Assembly (NCBI GenBank): GCA_002501485.1
Contig: DLTS01000059.1
Span: 1-64,000 of the forward strand
Length of the DNA stretch: 64,000 bases
Direction of reading: 5' to 3'
Origin: Acidimicrobiaceae bacterium UBA7830
Lineage (GTDB): Bacteria; Actinomycetota; Acidimicrobiia; Acidimicrobiales; Ilumatobacteraceae
Below are positions 41,680 to 50,017 of this stretch, piece by piece. Position 1 is the first letter of the stretch; every line of letters starts with the position of its first letter. Both the position numbers and the translations under genes were made by a program. The notes below the pieces were generated by a model. It made no database searches, had not been told where the DNA came from, and saw only the letters and a program-made list of their open reading frames with translations.

Positions 41680-42274
41680 CAACGTCCTCTCCAATTCGAC
41701 CGGGCAGAGTCGATGCAACAATTCGCCATTTCGAGTCATTGCAAACCGGTTCGCAGATTGCGAACTCGCCATCGAATGGAGACTTGGCCTCAGTGCGATG
41801 ATCGGTCACCACCACTGCGAGATCGCCGGCTACATACACCCGGTGACCGACGTCAGTTCGACGCTCAATAAGGCGCTTTGTCGACCCGGGTAGGCGGTGC
41901 CACTCCTCAACGTAGGCGCCACTCGGGGCTCGCTCAATCATGACCGAACCATCCTCGTTCCACTCCAGTAGGCCCGGCTCGGGAAAAGCTGATATCGGAT
42001 GGATTGCGATGTCGTTGGGCCCACGGGTGTGCCACTCGGCGGTTGCTCGACGGATGCCGTCGGCACCCGTCTCGATCGGGCTGCAGGTGGTGCGGCCGGT
42101 GCTGGCCTCGCACATAAGAGGGTCGTCGATGTCGACCGGGATCCGAACATCGACCATCGATGAATCAAGTTGCAGCCATACAACGAGCGAGTCGGTATCT
42201 GTGGTGCCATCCTCGTTCACTATTGACGCACGTTTCCAGGCGCCGCGGAGTAAATCGGGAACAGCATTAAGCAC
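41666..42274 (-). CDS. Unknown beta-rich protein upstream of the Rieske oxygenase
   Basis: A 202-residue protein without a signal peptide or membrane segment. LLRGAWKRASIVNEDG, VVWLQLDSSMVDVRIPVD, ATAEWHTRGPNDI, LEWNEDGSVMIER and YVEEWHRLPGSTKRLIERR suggest repeated amphipathic strands ending in Trp-containing turns, as in lipocalin-like barrels that bind small hydrophobic ligands. I cannot name the family with confidence; the pattern recalls the HRI1-like proteins. Its 3' end overlaps the Rieske gene, suggesting a joint role, for example substrate binding or release. No Shine-Dalgarno is visible at ATG 42274. Confidence 0.68.
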   Translation of the reverse strand: MLNAVPDLLRGAWKRASIVNEDGTTDTDSLVVWLQLDSSMVDVRIPVDIDDPLMCEASTGRTTCSPIETGADGIRRATAEWHTRGPNDIAIHPISAFPEPGLLEWNEDGSVMIERAPSGAYVEEWHRLPGSTKRLIERRTDVGHRVYVAGDLAVVVTDHRTEAKSPFDGEFAICEPVCNDSKWRIVASTLPGRIGEDVDVGI

Positions 42275-42394
42275 AACGAAAGCGTACGGGGGCGATCAGA
42301 CTTCGTAAACGGAGCGAACGCATGTGTCTTCACGTCACGTGACCATCGCTGCGACCAAAGCCTTTCGCGTTGAGCGAAACAGGCGCCGACTCGG

Positions 42395-43981
42395 TTACGA
42401 CGTCCGTTCGGCTTTCAGAGCGTTTCGCCGCACCTTTCCTGCGTCATCTCTAAGAGGTTCATCGACATATTCAACCGACCGCGGCAACTTGTATTTTGCG
42501 AGCCGTTCTGCAGCGAATGTGAGCAAATCTTCGGGACTCAACACGTTTGGGTCGGCCTCAACTATCGCATGGACAGAACTCCCTTTGTCATCATCAGGCA
42601 AGCCGATTACCACCACTGATTTCACATCAGGGTGTTCCTGCAGCGCCGACTCCACTTCTGCCGGGTACACGTTTGACCCTCCGGTCAGAATCATGTCAGC
42701 GAGACGGTCTCCGAGATATAGGTAGCCGTCTTCATCGAACCATCCAAGATCACCAAGTGACTCCCAACCGCCATCAAGTTGCTTTGCTTCAGCGCCGAGA
42801 TACACATACGTCGGGGTGTCCCGATTGGTTGGCCGCATCCACACCTCGCCTTGTTCACCTGCAGGCACCTCGTTGCCATCGGGGTCACACACCTTGATTT
42901 CGCCTTGGTCAACGCGACCAACAGAGCCACGATGCTCGAGCCATTCGGTGCCAGTGATGATCGTAACGGCCTGTGCTTCGGTGCCGGCGTACAACTCAAC
43001 GATTCGTTCAGGTCCAAGCCAGTCGATCCATGCCTGCTTCAGCCACTGAGGGCACGGCTCGGCGAGGTGCCAGACCACCCTCAGACTTGAAAGGTCATAG
43101 CTGAAACGGATTTCGTCTTCGAGACGAAGAACGCGCTTCATCATCGTTGGCACCATGTAGACGACATCTGCTCTGTGATCTTCAATAGCGGCAAGTGTGG
43201 CTTCGGCATCAAAACGCTCGAGCAACACGACCGTTGAACCACAGAGCAGCGCCTGACACGCCCACACTGCCGGACCATTGTGGTAAAGCGGTCCAGGCAT
43301 GACGAGACAGCCGTCATGGCTCATCAACATTGCCGGATCTGCGTCGGTGTCTACAATCGCGGGATCACCGGAAACGATGAGTTTCGGTCGCCCAGTTGAA
43401 CCGCCAGAGGTCGGCGCTTTCCACGCAGGGGAGGTGGCATCAGAAAGCGGCTCATCTGAGTACTCCGCAGATGGTTCATACCCTTTCTCTATGCACTGCA
43501 CACCCTCAGGAAGCAACGCCGCCATGTCGCTCCCAGGTTCAACGCCGACGACAACTTTCGGTGAGGCAAGTTCAACAATGGCGGCGAGTTCTCGTGGCGG
43601 CAGTTTCGCCGACACAGGTTGAGGCGTTGCGCCCAGCTTCCACACGGCGACATAGGTCACGAACCAGTCGATTGAATTTGGAAGCGCCACCGTAACGAAG
43701 TCGCCGTGACCGACTCCACGGTCAGCAAGGTCCTTTGCGAGACGATTTCCGGCACGCTCGAGTTCAGACCGAGAAATCGATCTTCCGTTGCACACGACCG
43801 CAGGTCGGTCGGGCAGCACGTTGGCGAGATCGGATAAACGCTGCGGAAATGAGATAAGCGGCACAGTGTCGTTGTAGCAGGCGCGCAGTTTGTCGTTCGA
43901 GTAGGAGATCGGCCGGCCGCAGACCGTAGCTCTCTCTTCAACTTCGGCTACGACCTGAGGCACGGCAACAATGTCGAACAT
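42395..43981 (-). CDS. AMP-dependent acyl-CoA synthetase/ligase
   Basis: A 528-residue adenylate-forming enzyme. The P-loop is APTSGGSTGRPKLIVSG, then MPGPLYHNGPAVWACQALL, VELYAGTEAQAVTI (A5), YLGDRLADMILTGGSNVYPAEVE (A8) and the C-terminal Lys in RLAKYKLPRSVEYVDEPLRDDAGKVRRN. This form resembles CoA ligases for ring- or steroid-type carboxylates more than long-chain FadDs. ATG 43981 has a strong AAGAGGAG site five bases upstream, although its first 45 residues are atypical and a GTG at 43864 would match the family start better. Its start overlaps the divergent nitroreductase start. Confidence 0.9.
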   Translation of the reverse strand: MFDIVAVPQVVAEVEERATVCGRPISYSNDKLRACYNDTVPLISFPQRLSDLANVLPDRPAVVCNGRSISRSELERAGNRLAKDLADRGVGHGDFVTVALPNSIDWFVTYVAVWKLGATPQPVSAKLPPRELAAIVELASPKVVVGVEPGSDMAALLPEGVQCIEKGYEPSAEYSDEPLSDATSPAWKAPTSGGSTGRPKLIVSGDPAIVDTDADPAMLMSHDGCLVMPGPLYHNGPAVWACQALLCGSTVVLLERFDAEATLAAIEDHRADVVYMVPTMMKRVLRLEDEIRFSYDLSSLRVVWHLAEPCPQWLKQAWIDWLGPERIVELYAGTEAQAVTIITGTEWLEHRGSVGRVDQGEIKVCDPDGNEVPAGEQGEVWMRPTNRDTPTYVYLGAEAKQLDGGWESLGDLGWFDEDGYLYLGDRLADMILTGGSNVYPAEVESALQEHPDVKSVVVIGLPDDDKGSSVHAIVEADPNVLSPEDLLTFAAERLAKYKLPRSVEYVDEPLRDDAGKVRRNALKAERTS

Positions 43982-44570
43982 GACAACTCCTCTTGCCGAA
44001 AATGCTGTCGCTCAGTTGTTTGCAGATGCTCACACCGCACGCACATTCCTCGACGAACCGGTGACTGATGCGCAGATCGAAGCCATATACGGCATGGTTA
44101 AGTGGGCACCGACAACGATGAACATCCAGCCGCTCCGGCTCATCGTTGCTCGCAGCAACGCCGCACGGGCCCAAGTTCTCGAGCACCTCGGAGGATCAAA
44201 TCGCGAACAAGCCGAGGCAGCGCCGCTCATCACCGTGGTCTGTGCTGACACGAACTTCCATGACACGCTTTCCGAAGTCGTTCCTCACATCGAAAATGCT
44301 CGAGGGTTTTTTCTCGATGACGAAAGTCGAGAAGCAACTGCACGCCACCAAACGTGGTTGCAATCTGGGTACCTCGTGATGGCGATCCGAGCTCTCGGAT
44401 TGGGATGCGGACCGATGTTGGGCTACGACGCTGCTGGTCTCGATGCGACAATGCTGGCGGATGGCTCACTGGTCTCCGTCATGGTGATGACCATCGGGGT
44501 CCCAGACCCGGCGGGATACGGAGAGCGCCGCCCTCGCCTCGATCTCGACCGCGTCATGTTAGAGCGGTAA
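43971..44570 (+). CDS. Nitroreductase family protein, RutE-like (malonic semialdehyde reductase type)
   Basis: A 199-residue FMN nitroreductase-fold protein. LFADAHTARTFLDEPVTDAQIEAIYGMVKWAPTTMNIQPLRLIV, FLDDESREATARHQTWLQSGYLVMAIRALGLGCGPMLGYD and ADGSLVSVMVMTIGVPD follow the RutE/HadB branch, whose E. coli member reduces malonic semialdehyde to 3-hydroxypropionate. In an acyl-CoA catabolic setting it could reduce a toxic semialdehyde, but that is inference. Start ATG 43971 (or ATG 43980) lies within the 5' end of the divergent ligase gene; no Shine-Dalgarno is seen. Confidence 0.87.
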   Translation: MSNMTTPLAENAVAQLFADAHTARTFLDEPVTDAQIEAIYGMVKWAPTTMNIQPLRLIVARSNAARAQVLEHLGGSNREQAEAAPLITVVCADTNFHDTLSEVVPHIENARGFFLDDESREATARHQTWLQSGYLVMAIRALGLGCGPMLGYDAAGLDATMLADGSLVSVMVMTIGVPDPAGYGERRPRLDLDRVMLER

Positions 44571-44629
44571 TCTTGAATCGATTGGTTAAAAGACGTCGGG
44601 GGGCGTCGCCGATACCAGGGGGTTACGAA

Positions 44630-46237
44630 ATGGGGAATTGGAATTTTGCAAACATCTGGGAGCACATCGCTGATCAGATTCCAAACGAGGACTGTCTAAT
44701 TCATGGTGATCGACGATTCACTTGGAGCGAAGTCGATCGACGAGCAGATGGCATTGCCCGACATCTCGTTGACGCAGGTCTTGAACGTCAACAGGCGGTA
44801 GCGCAGTATTTGTATAACTGTCCCGAATATATGGAGTCAACGTTCGCTGCTCTCAAGGCGGCGTTTGTTCCGGTAAACACGAATTATCGCTATACCGCTG
44901 ATGAACTAAGTTACCTGTGGGATAACGCCGACGCAGGTGCCGTCGTATTCCACGGAACCTTCAGCGAACTCATAGATACGATTCGCCATTCATTACCGAA
45001 AATCAAGGTCTGGCTTTGGGTTGACGATGGAAGCGGCCCCTGTCCAGATTGGGCAGTCGAATACGAACACGCTGCGGATACAGGAGTGCACCGGCTCCGT
45101 CCGACCTGGGGAAGAAGCGGTGACGACCTCATCATGTTGTACACCGGTGGCACAACCGGCATGCCCAAGGGCGTGATGTGGCGACAAGATGACCTCGCAG
45201 TTGTGCTTGCAGGTGCTCTTGCAAACCCGATTCCAGACGATGGCGAGGTTGCGGACCTCGAGTTTCCCGGGCCAGGGCCAAAGTTCTGCCCGGCCTGCCC
45301 ACAGATGCACGGCACCGGAAACTTCCCAGGGCTTTCCGTCATGAACTTAGGCGGCTCGATTGTCACCCTCGAAAGTCGAAGTTTCGACGCTTCCGAACTC
45401 CTCGACTCAATTGAACGCGAAGGTATCAATTTGATATCGATGGTCGGTGATGCCTTCGGCAAGCCCATTCTGAAGGCCCTTGACGCAAATCCGGGTCGAT
45501 GGGACCTGTCAAGCCTTCTAGGAATCACATCCTCGGGGGTGATGTGGTCGGAGGAAGTGAAGCAACAGTTGTTGGAACATCAGCCCAACATGGTGCTCAT
45601 CGACGCGTTCTCATCCTCGGAAGCTCTCGGAATGGGAATGTCGACCTCCGGTGGAGGTTCAACGGCGAAGACTGCACGTTTCCAACTCGGCGAACATTGC
45701 GTGGTGATTGACGAGGACAACAACATCCTGACGCCGGGTGGATGTCCACAGGGTCGGCTTGCGGTCGGCGGTCGTCAACCGCTCGGCTACTACAAAGACG
45801 AGGCAAAAACTGCGAGCACGTTCCTAGTCATAGATGGCAAGCGGTACTCGTGCCCAGGTGACTTCGCCATCGTTGAAGATGACGGTTCGATCACGCTGCT
45901 TGGTCGGGGCTCGGTCTGTATAAATACTGGTGGCGAAAAAGTCTTCCCAGAAGAGGTCGAAGAGGCACTCAAAACCCACCCATCTGTTCTCGATGCGGTC
46001 GCAGTTGGAGTTCCAGATGAGAAATTCGGTGAAGCCGTCACGGCGGTAGTTGAACCGCGTGATGGCGCGGTTGTTGATGGAAGTGAGCTCATTGCGCACG
46101 TCAAGCAGACACTTGCTGCGTATAAAGCGCCAAAACATGTGGTCGAAGTTGACACAATTGGTCGAGCGGCTAATGGAAAGGTCGATTACAAGCGCTTGAA
46201 AGGTCACGCCTCTGATGCGTTGGGTCTGAGTTCCTAA
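44630..46237 (+). CDS. Acyl-CoA synthetase, FadD19-like
   Basis: A 535-residue adenylate-forming ligase: P-loop MLYTGGTTGMPKGVMWR, an unusual GPGPKFCPACPQMHGTGNF segment, SSEALGMGMS (A5 region), YSCPGDFAIVEDDGSITLLGRGSVCINTGGEKVFPEEVEEAL (split here only by description: A7-A8) and the C-terminal Lys in NGKVDYKRL. The MWR ending of the P-loop and the overall N-terminus (WNFANIWEHIADQIP) are those of the FadD19 group, known from sterol side-chain C24-branched degradation in mycolic actinobacteria. ATG 44630 starts the family-like sequence; the upstream open frame overlaps the nitroreductase and is rejected. It lies 9 bases before another ligase gene. Confidence 0.9.
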   Translation: MGNWNFANIWEHIADQIPNEDCLIHGDRRFTWSEVDRRADGIARHLVDAGLERQQAVAQYLYNCPEYMESTFAALKAAFVPVNTNYRYTADELSYLWDNADAGAVVFHGTFSELIDTIRHSLPKIKVWLWVDDGSGPCPDWAVEYEHAADTGVHRLRPTWGRSGDDLIMLYTGGTTGMPKGVMWRQDDLAVVLAGALANPIPDDGEVADLEFPGPGPKFCPACPQMHGTGNFPGLSVMNLGGSIVTLESRSFDASELLDSIEREGINLISMVGDAFGKPILKALDANPGRWDLSSLLGITSSGVMWSEEVKQQLLEHQPNMVLIDAFSSSEALGMGMSTSGGGSTAKTARFQLGEHCVVIDEDNNILTPGGCPQGRLAVGGRQPLGYYKDEAKTASTFLVIDGKRYSCPGDFAIVEDDGSITLLGRGSVCINTGGEKVFPEEVEEALKTHPSVLDAVAVGVPDEKFGEAVTAVVEPRDGAVVDGSELIAHVKQTLAAYKAPKHVVEVDTIGRAANGKVDYKRLKGHASDALGLSS

Positions 46238-46240
46238 TCT
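46235..46240 (+). promoter_or_regulatory. Candidate -10 element for the second ligase gene (leaderless)
   Basis: TAATCT overlaps the preceding stop codon and ends six bases before ATG 46247; no Shine-Dalgarno is present, suggesting an internal leaderless promoter. Confidence 0.35.
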
Positions 46241-46246
46241 GTCAAC

Positions 46247-47779
46247 ATGCCGGCACGAATTACTGCTTACGACTGGATCGCCCACCACAACGCCAATCGG
46301 GCCTCTCGACGAGCCATCGTCGATCTCGAATCAGGTCGAACGTTGACCTATGGCGATCTTCATCAGCGAATTGATGGGCTCTCTGCGCATCTCCAAAGTA
46401 TCGGGGTAACAAAGGGTGACCGTGTGGCGCTCTTGGCACAGAACGGTCCCGAGTATTTCGACCTTCAATTCGCCGGAATGCGTATCGGCTCGATTGCTGT
46501 TTTATTGAATTGGCGTCTGACAGTCCCAGAACTCGAATACATCGTGGGTGACTGTTCACCGAGCGTGTTGGTGTACTCGCGTGAATTCGCGGATACCGCA
46601 AAAGAACTCGCATCTCGATGCGGAGTCAGCACCCTGATCCCAATTGATGATGACTACGAAGCGATCGTCGCCTCGGGAGCGTCTCCCGAAACCTGTCTTG
46701 TCGAGCATGATGACCCGAGCACCATCATGTATACCTCGGGCACGACGGGCCACCCAAAAGGAGCGATTATTACCCACGGCATGACGTTTTGGAACTGCGT
46801 CAACTTAGGTATCCCGGCTCGGATCACCCCAGAGACTGTGCAGCTCGTGATCTTGCCGCTGTTCCACACCGGCGGACTCAACTGTTACTCCAACCCCGTG
46901 CTCCACGCCGGTGGACGAATCGTCATTGCCCGCACCTTTGAACCCGGCGAAGCACTTGGCATCATCGGCGATCCCTCCTACGAGGTCACGCACTTCTTCG
47001 GTGTGCCTGCGCCGTATCAGTTCATGATGCAGCATCCCGACTTCGAAACGACCGACCTCTCGCGGCTGCAAATCGCAGGCGTCGGTGGTGCTCCATGTGC
47101 GCTCGCAATCATGGAACGATGGGCTGAATGCGGAGTCGAACTTATGCAGGGCTTTGGTATGACCGAGACAAGCCCCGGAGCGATCTTCCTTGATCCGGCT
47201 GATGCAATGCGCAAGATCGGATCAACCGGAAAGGAACTGCTACACACCGAAGCACGAATCGTGAACGAAGACGGTGACGAGGCAGGACCAAACGAAGTTG
47301 GAGAACTCTGGGTTCGTGGACCGCACATCACCCCCGGATACTGGAATAGGCCCGACGCAACCGCTGAGGCGTTCGTTGACGACTGGTTGCGCACAGGCGA
47401 TGCAGCCAAGCGTGACGACGAGGGGTTTTATTACATCGTCGATCGATGGAAAGATATGTACATCTCGGGTGGTGAAAACGTCTACCCGGCCGAGGTTGAG
47501 AACGTGGTCTATCAATTGCCGGGAATCATCGAGGCGGCGATTGTTGGCGTGCCCGATCCAAAATGGGGAGAGTCCGGTGTCGCCGTCGTGGTGCTCTCGC
47601 CGGATTCAGATCTTGATCAGGCAGCGTTGATTCAGCACTGTGTCGAGCGGCTTGCGAAGTTCAAGGTTCCCGCTCGCATGCATGTGATTGACGAGTTGCC
47701 GCGCAATGCCACTGGCAAGGTTCTCAAGCGTGAATTGCGGGTGATGCTCGCCGGAGAAGACTCGCCGGCAATTAGTTGA
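46247..47779 (+). CDS. AMP-dependent fatty-acid/aromatic acyl-CoA ligase
   Basis: A 510-residue acyl-CoA ligase. MYTSGTTGHPKGAIITHG is the P-loop; LPLFHTGGLNCYSNPVLHAGG, MQGFGMTETSPGAIFLDP (A5), WLRTGDAAKRDDEGFYYIVDRWKDMYISGGENVYPAEVE (in pieces: TGD, Asp/Arg of A7-A8) and the C-terminal Lys in RNATGKVLKREL are intact. The sequence is of the generic long-chain/benzoate-type FadD and does not reveal the acid. It shares an operon with the FadD19-like gene, 9 bases apart, and converges with an amidase gene. Confidence 0.92.
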   Translation: MPARITAYDWIAHHNANRASRRAIVDLESGRTLTYGDLHQRIDGLSAHLQSIGVTKGDRVALLAQNGPEYFDLQFAGMRIGSIAVLLNWRLTVPELEYIVGDCSPSVLVYSREFADTAKELASRCGVSTLIPIDDDYEAIVASGASPETCLVEHDDPSTIMYTSGTTGHPKGAIITHGMTFWNCVNLGIPARITPETVQLVILPLFHTGGLNCYSNPVLHAGGRIVIARTFEPGEALGIIGDPSYEVTHFFGVPAPYQFMMQHPDFETTDLSRLQIAGVGGAPCALAIMERWAECGVELMQGFGMTETSPGAIFLDPADAMRKIGSTGKELLHTEARIVNEDGDEAGPNEVGELWVRGPHITPGYWNRPDATAEAFVDDWLRTGDAAKRDDEGFYYIVDRWKDMYISGGENVYPAEVENVVYQLPGIIEAAIVGVPDPKWGESGVAVVVLSPDSDLDQAALIQHCVERLAKFKVPARMHVIDELPRNATGKVLKRELRVMLAGEDSPAIS

Positions 47780-47782
47780 GCC

Positions 47783-49210
47783 CTAGGGCAACAATGGTGG
47801 CGCCGAATAGCCGCCAGTGACTGACTCGACGAGCCGAGCGAACTCGAGCGTTGTTCTATCGCCCATATACGGGCCGACGATCTGGAGGCCAACTGGAAGC
47901 CCTGAGGGCGTGCGGCCTGCGGGCACTACAGTTGCAGGGAGATAGACGTAACCAAATTGGGTTGTCCATGCAATCAAGTCGGCATACGGCCGGGTTGCCC
48001 CATCGACCTGGAGAGTTCGCGTGTAGAGGTTTCCGCCATCGATGTGCTCAAATGCAGCGATGAATGCAGTTGGCGCTAGCACGATGTCGTAGTTACGGAA
48101 GAACCTCTCCCAGTTACGTCGGCGTAGTTCTCGCTGTTCTGACATGAGCAGCCAATCACGATGCCGAATCGTGCTCGCCCGAGCCCGCATTGCCATCGTG
48201 GGATCGGCATCTTCGCTGCGCTCGAGCAGTCGCTCGTATTCTTCATCGGTGCGACCCGGAGAGGTGGCCGAAGAGACGAGTGGCATTCCAATCGAATACA
48301 CATCATCAAATTCATGATCGGGGCGGGCTTTGCGATCGACCTTCACTCCGTCGGCCTCGAGAGCGCTGACCGCAGTCTCGAGCACGATCGCAACATCGTC
48401 TGACACCGGACATGCGGGATCGTCAAGCCATGCGGCTACCCGCAGTTCACGTGCGTTCTGGCGAGCCGAAGGAAGTCGTTCGGGGTGGTCAGAAATGACA
48501 TCAAGCATGAGTTCAAGATCATCGACGGTGCGGGCGAGTGGGCCGATGACGTTCACATCGGCATCCAGGGCTCCATAGGTGACGTGATCGATGTACCCGC
48601 GTTGCGGCACAACACCAAATGAGGGTTTATGTCCGCAGACCCCCGAAAAGTGGGCAGGCAGTCGAACTGAACCTCCGATGTCGGTCCCAATCTCGACAGG
48701 GGTCAGGCATGTCGCAACCGCTGCAGCCGCACCACCTGACGATCCCCCCGGTGTTCGGCCGAGGTCCCAAGGATTACCCGTTCGTCCAAATATTTCGTTG
48801 ACGGCTTGGATGTCGCCTGACCAACGCGGCAGGTTCGATTTGCCCCAGATGACGGCACCGGCATTGCGTGCATGAGCGACCGAAGCAGCATCTTTGGAAG
48901 GAACATGGCCGGTAAGTTCAACCGCTCCGCCCGTTGATCGCATGCCTGCGGTCGCCAGCGCATCTTTTACGGTCATTGGCAGACCCGCAAGGGCTCCCAA
49001 CGCCTTGTCATTGTTATGTGCTGCGTCAATTTCAGCAGCGCGATGTTGGGCGCTCTCAACGTCGGTGGTGACGATGGCGTTGAGTCGGCTGTGAAGCATG
49101 TCGTGGCGGGCGAGGTGCTCGTCAAGAAGTTCCACCGCAGAGATGTTTCGATTGCGCAGCGCCTCGAGTTGCTCAGTTGCCGGCCGCCTTGAGATGTCGT
49201 CGATTCCCAT
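47783..49210 (-). CDS. Amidase signature family protein
   Basis: A 475-residue amidase. The Ser-cisSer-Lys triad is visible: Lys in MTVKDALATAGMRSTGG, then GRTPGGSSGGAAAAVATCLTP with the cis-Ser and neighbouring residues, and the nucleophile in EIGTDIGGSVRLPAHFSG. The C-terminus PSGLPVGLQIVGPYMGDRTTLEFA is family-typical. It is not GatA, as no GatB/C genes are near; the amide or ester substrate is unknown. ATG 49210 is supported by TACCAT six bases upstream; ATG 49213 is equivalent. A longer frame to 49333 overlaps the peroxiredoxin gene and is rejected. Confidence 0.9.
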   Translation of the reverse strand: MGIDDISRRPATEQLEALRNRNISAVELLDEHLARHDMLHSRLNAIVTTDVESAQHRAAEIDAAHNNDKALGALAGLPMTVKDALATAGMRSTGGAVELTGHVPSKDAASVAHARNAGAVIWGKSNLPRWSGDIQAVNEIFGRTGNPWDLGRTPGGSSGGAAAAVATCLTPVEIGTDIGGSVRLPAHFSGVCGHKPSFGVVPQRGYIDHVTYGALDADVNVIGPLARTVDDLELMLDVISDHPERLPSARQNARELRVAAWLDDPACPVSDDVAIVLETAVSALEADGVKVDRKARPDHEFDDVYSIGMPLVSSATSPGRTDEEYERLLERSEDADPTMAMRARASTIRHRDWLLMSEQRELRRRNWERFFRNYDIVLAPTAFIAAFEHIDGGNLYTRTLQVDGATRPYADLIAWTTQFGYVYLPATVVPAGRTPSGLPVGLQIVGPYMGDRTTLEFARLVESVTGGYSAPPLLP

Positions 49211-49216
49211 CATGTG

Positions 49217-49222
49217 ATGGTA
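49217..49222 (-). promoter_or_regulatory. Candidate -10 element for the first amidase gene (leaderless)
   Basis: On the minus strand TACCAT ends six bases before ATG 49210, with no Shine-Dalgarno. Confidence 0.4.
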
Positions 49223-49281
49223 CGCGCAAACGGATGGCTCGTCCGCAGTTGGTGCCGACAAGCCGTCCGTGTACTTCGAGT

Positions 49282-49917
49282 TCAGCTGCTTGGCTGTGGG
49301 ACGACGCGAAGATACGGCTTCACGGTGGTCCATCCGCCTGGGAACAACTCTGCTGCTTCTTCGTCAGTAACCGCTGAGCCGATGATGACGTCGTTGCCGT
49401 CGGTCCAGTTGGCAGGAGTTGCCACTTTGTAATTGGCGGTAAGTTGAAGTGAATCGATGACCCGAAGCAACTCATCGAAATTTCGTCCCGTTGATGCGGG
49501 GTATGTGAGCGACAACTTGATCTTTTTGTCGGGCCCGATGACAAATACTGAGCGGACGGTCAAGGTGTCGTTCGCGTTCGGGTGGATCATGTCGTAAAGA
49601 TCGGAGACGGCGCGATCACTATCACCGATCATCGGAAAGTTGACCGGGGTGCCCTGAGTTTCGGCGATGTCGTTTTCCCACTCGACGTGGCTGGCAATCG
49701 GGTCAACGGACAAGCCGATCACTTTCACATTGCGACGGTCGAATTCTGGCTTGAGGCGAGCGACGGTCCCGAGTTCTGTCGTGCAGACGGGGGTGAAATC
49801 TTTCGGGTGGGAGAACAGCACCCCCCATGAGTCACCGAGCCATTCGTGAAAGTCGATGTCTCCCTGGGTAGTGGGGGCGGTGAAGTTTGGGGCGGTATCG
49901 CCGATTCGAACACTCAT
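49282..49917 (-). CDS. Peroxiredoxin, 1-Cys (Prx6/AhpC-TSA) type
   Basis: A 211-residue peroxiredoxin. SHPKDFTPVCTTELGTVARL carries the peroxidatic Cys in the PVCTTE form typical of Prx6; no second conserved Cys follows, so it is of 1-Cys type. The extended C-terminal domain (VKPYLRVVPQP) also fits Prx6. It reduces H2O2 and organic or lipid peroxides. GAAGGAG six bases before ATG 49917 is a good ribosome-binding site. It lies upstream of the amidase on the same strand but that gene seems to have its own promoter. Confidence 0.93.
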   Translation of the reverse strand: MSVRIGDTAPNFTAPTTQGDIDFHEWLGDSWGVLFSHPKDFTPVCTTELGTVARLKPEFDRRNVKVIGLSVDPIASHVEWENDIAETQGTPVNFPMIGDSDRAVSDLYDMIHPNANDTLTVRSVFVIGPDKKIKLSLTYPASTGRNFDELLRVIDSLQLTANYKVATPANWTDGNDVIIGSAVTDEEAAELFPGGWTTVKPYLRVVPQPSS

Positions 49918-50005
49918 AGATGCTCCTTCGATAGAGAGTGATTGTTGACAAAACTAATCGGCTTTTAGGCAATTTGCGACCTCGGCGCATGATTTCTGTG
50001 CGATC

Positions 50006-50011
50006 TACGAT
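50006..50011 (+). promoter_or_regulatory. Candidate -10 element for the second amidase gene (leaderless)
   Basis: TACGAT ends six bases before ATG 50018 and there is no Shine-Dalgarno. Confidence 0.45.
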
Positions 50012-50017
50012 CGTTCT

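Noticed and set aside
44354..44629. Upstream extension of the FadD19-like ligase
   Set aside because: Overlaps the nitroreductase and does not match the family; the typical N-terminus begins at 44630.
49218..49333. Longer N-terminus of the minus-strand amidase
   Set aside because: Would overlap the peroxiredoxin by about 50 bases; family-like sequence begins near 49210.
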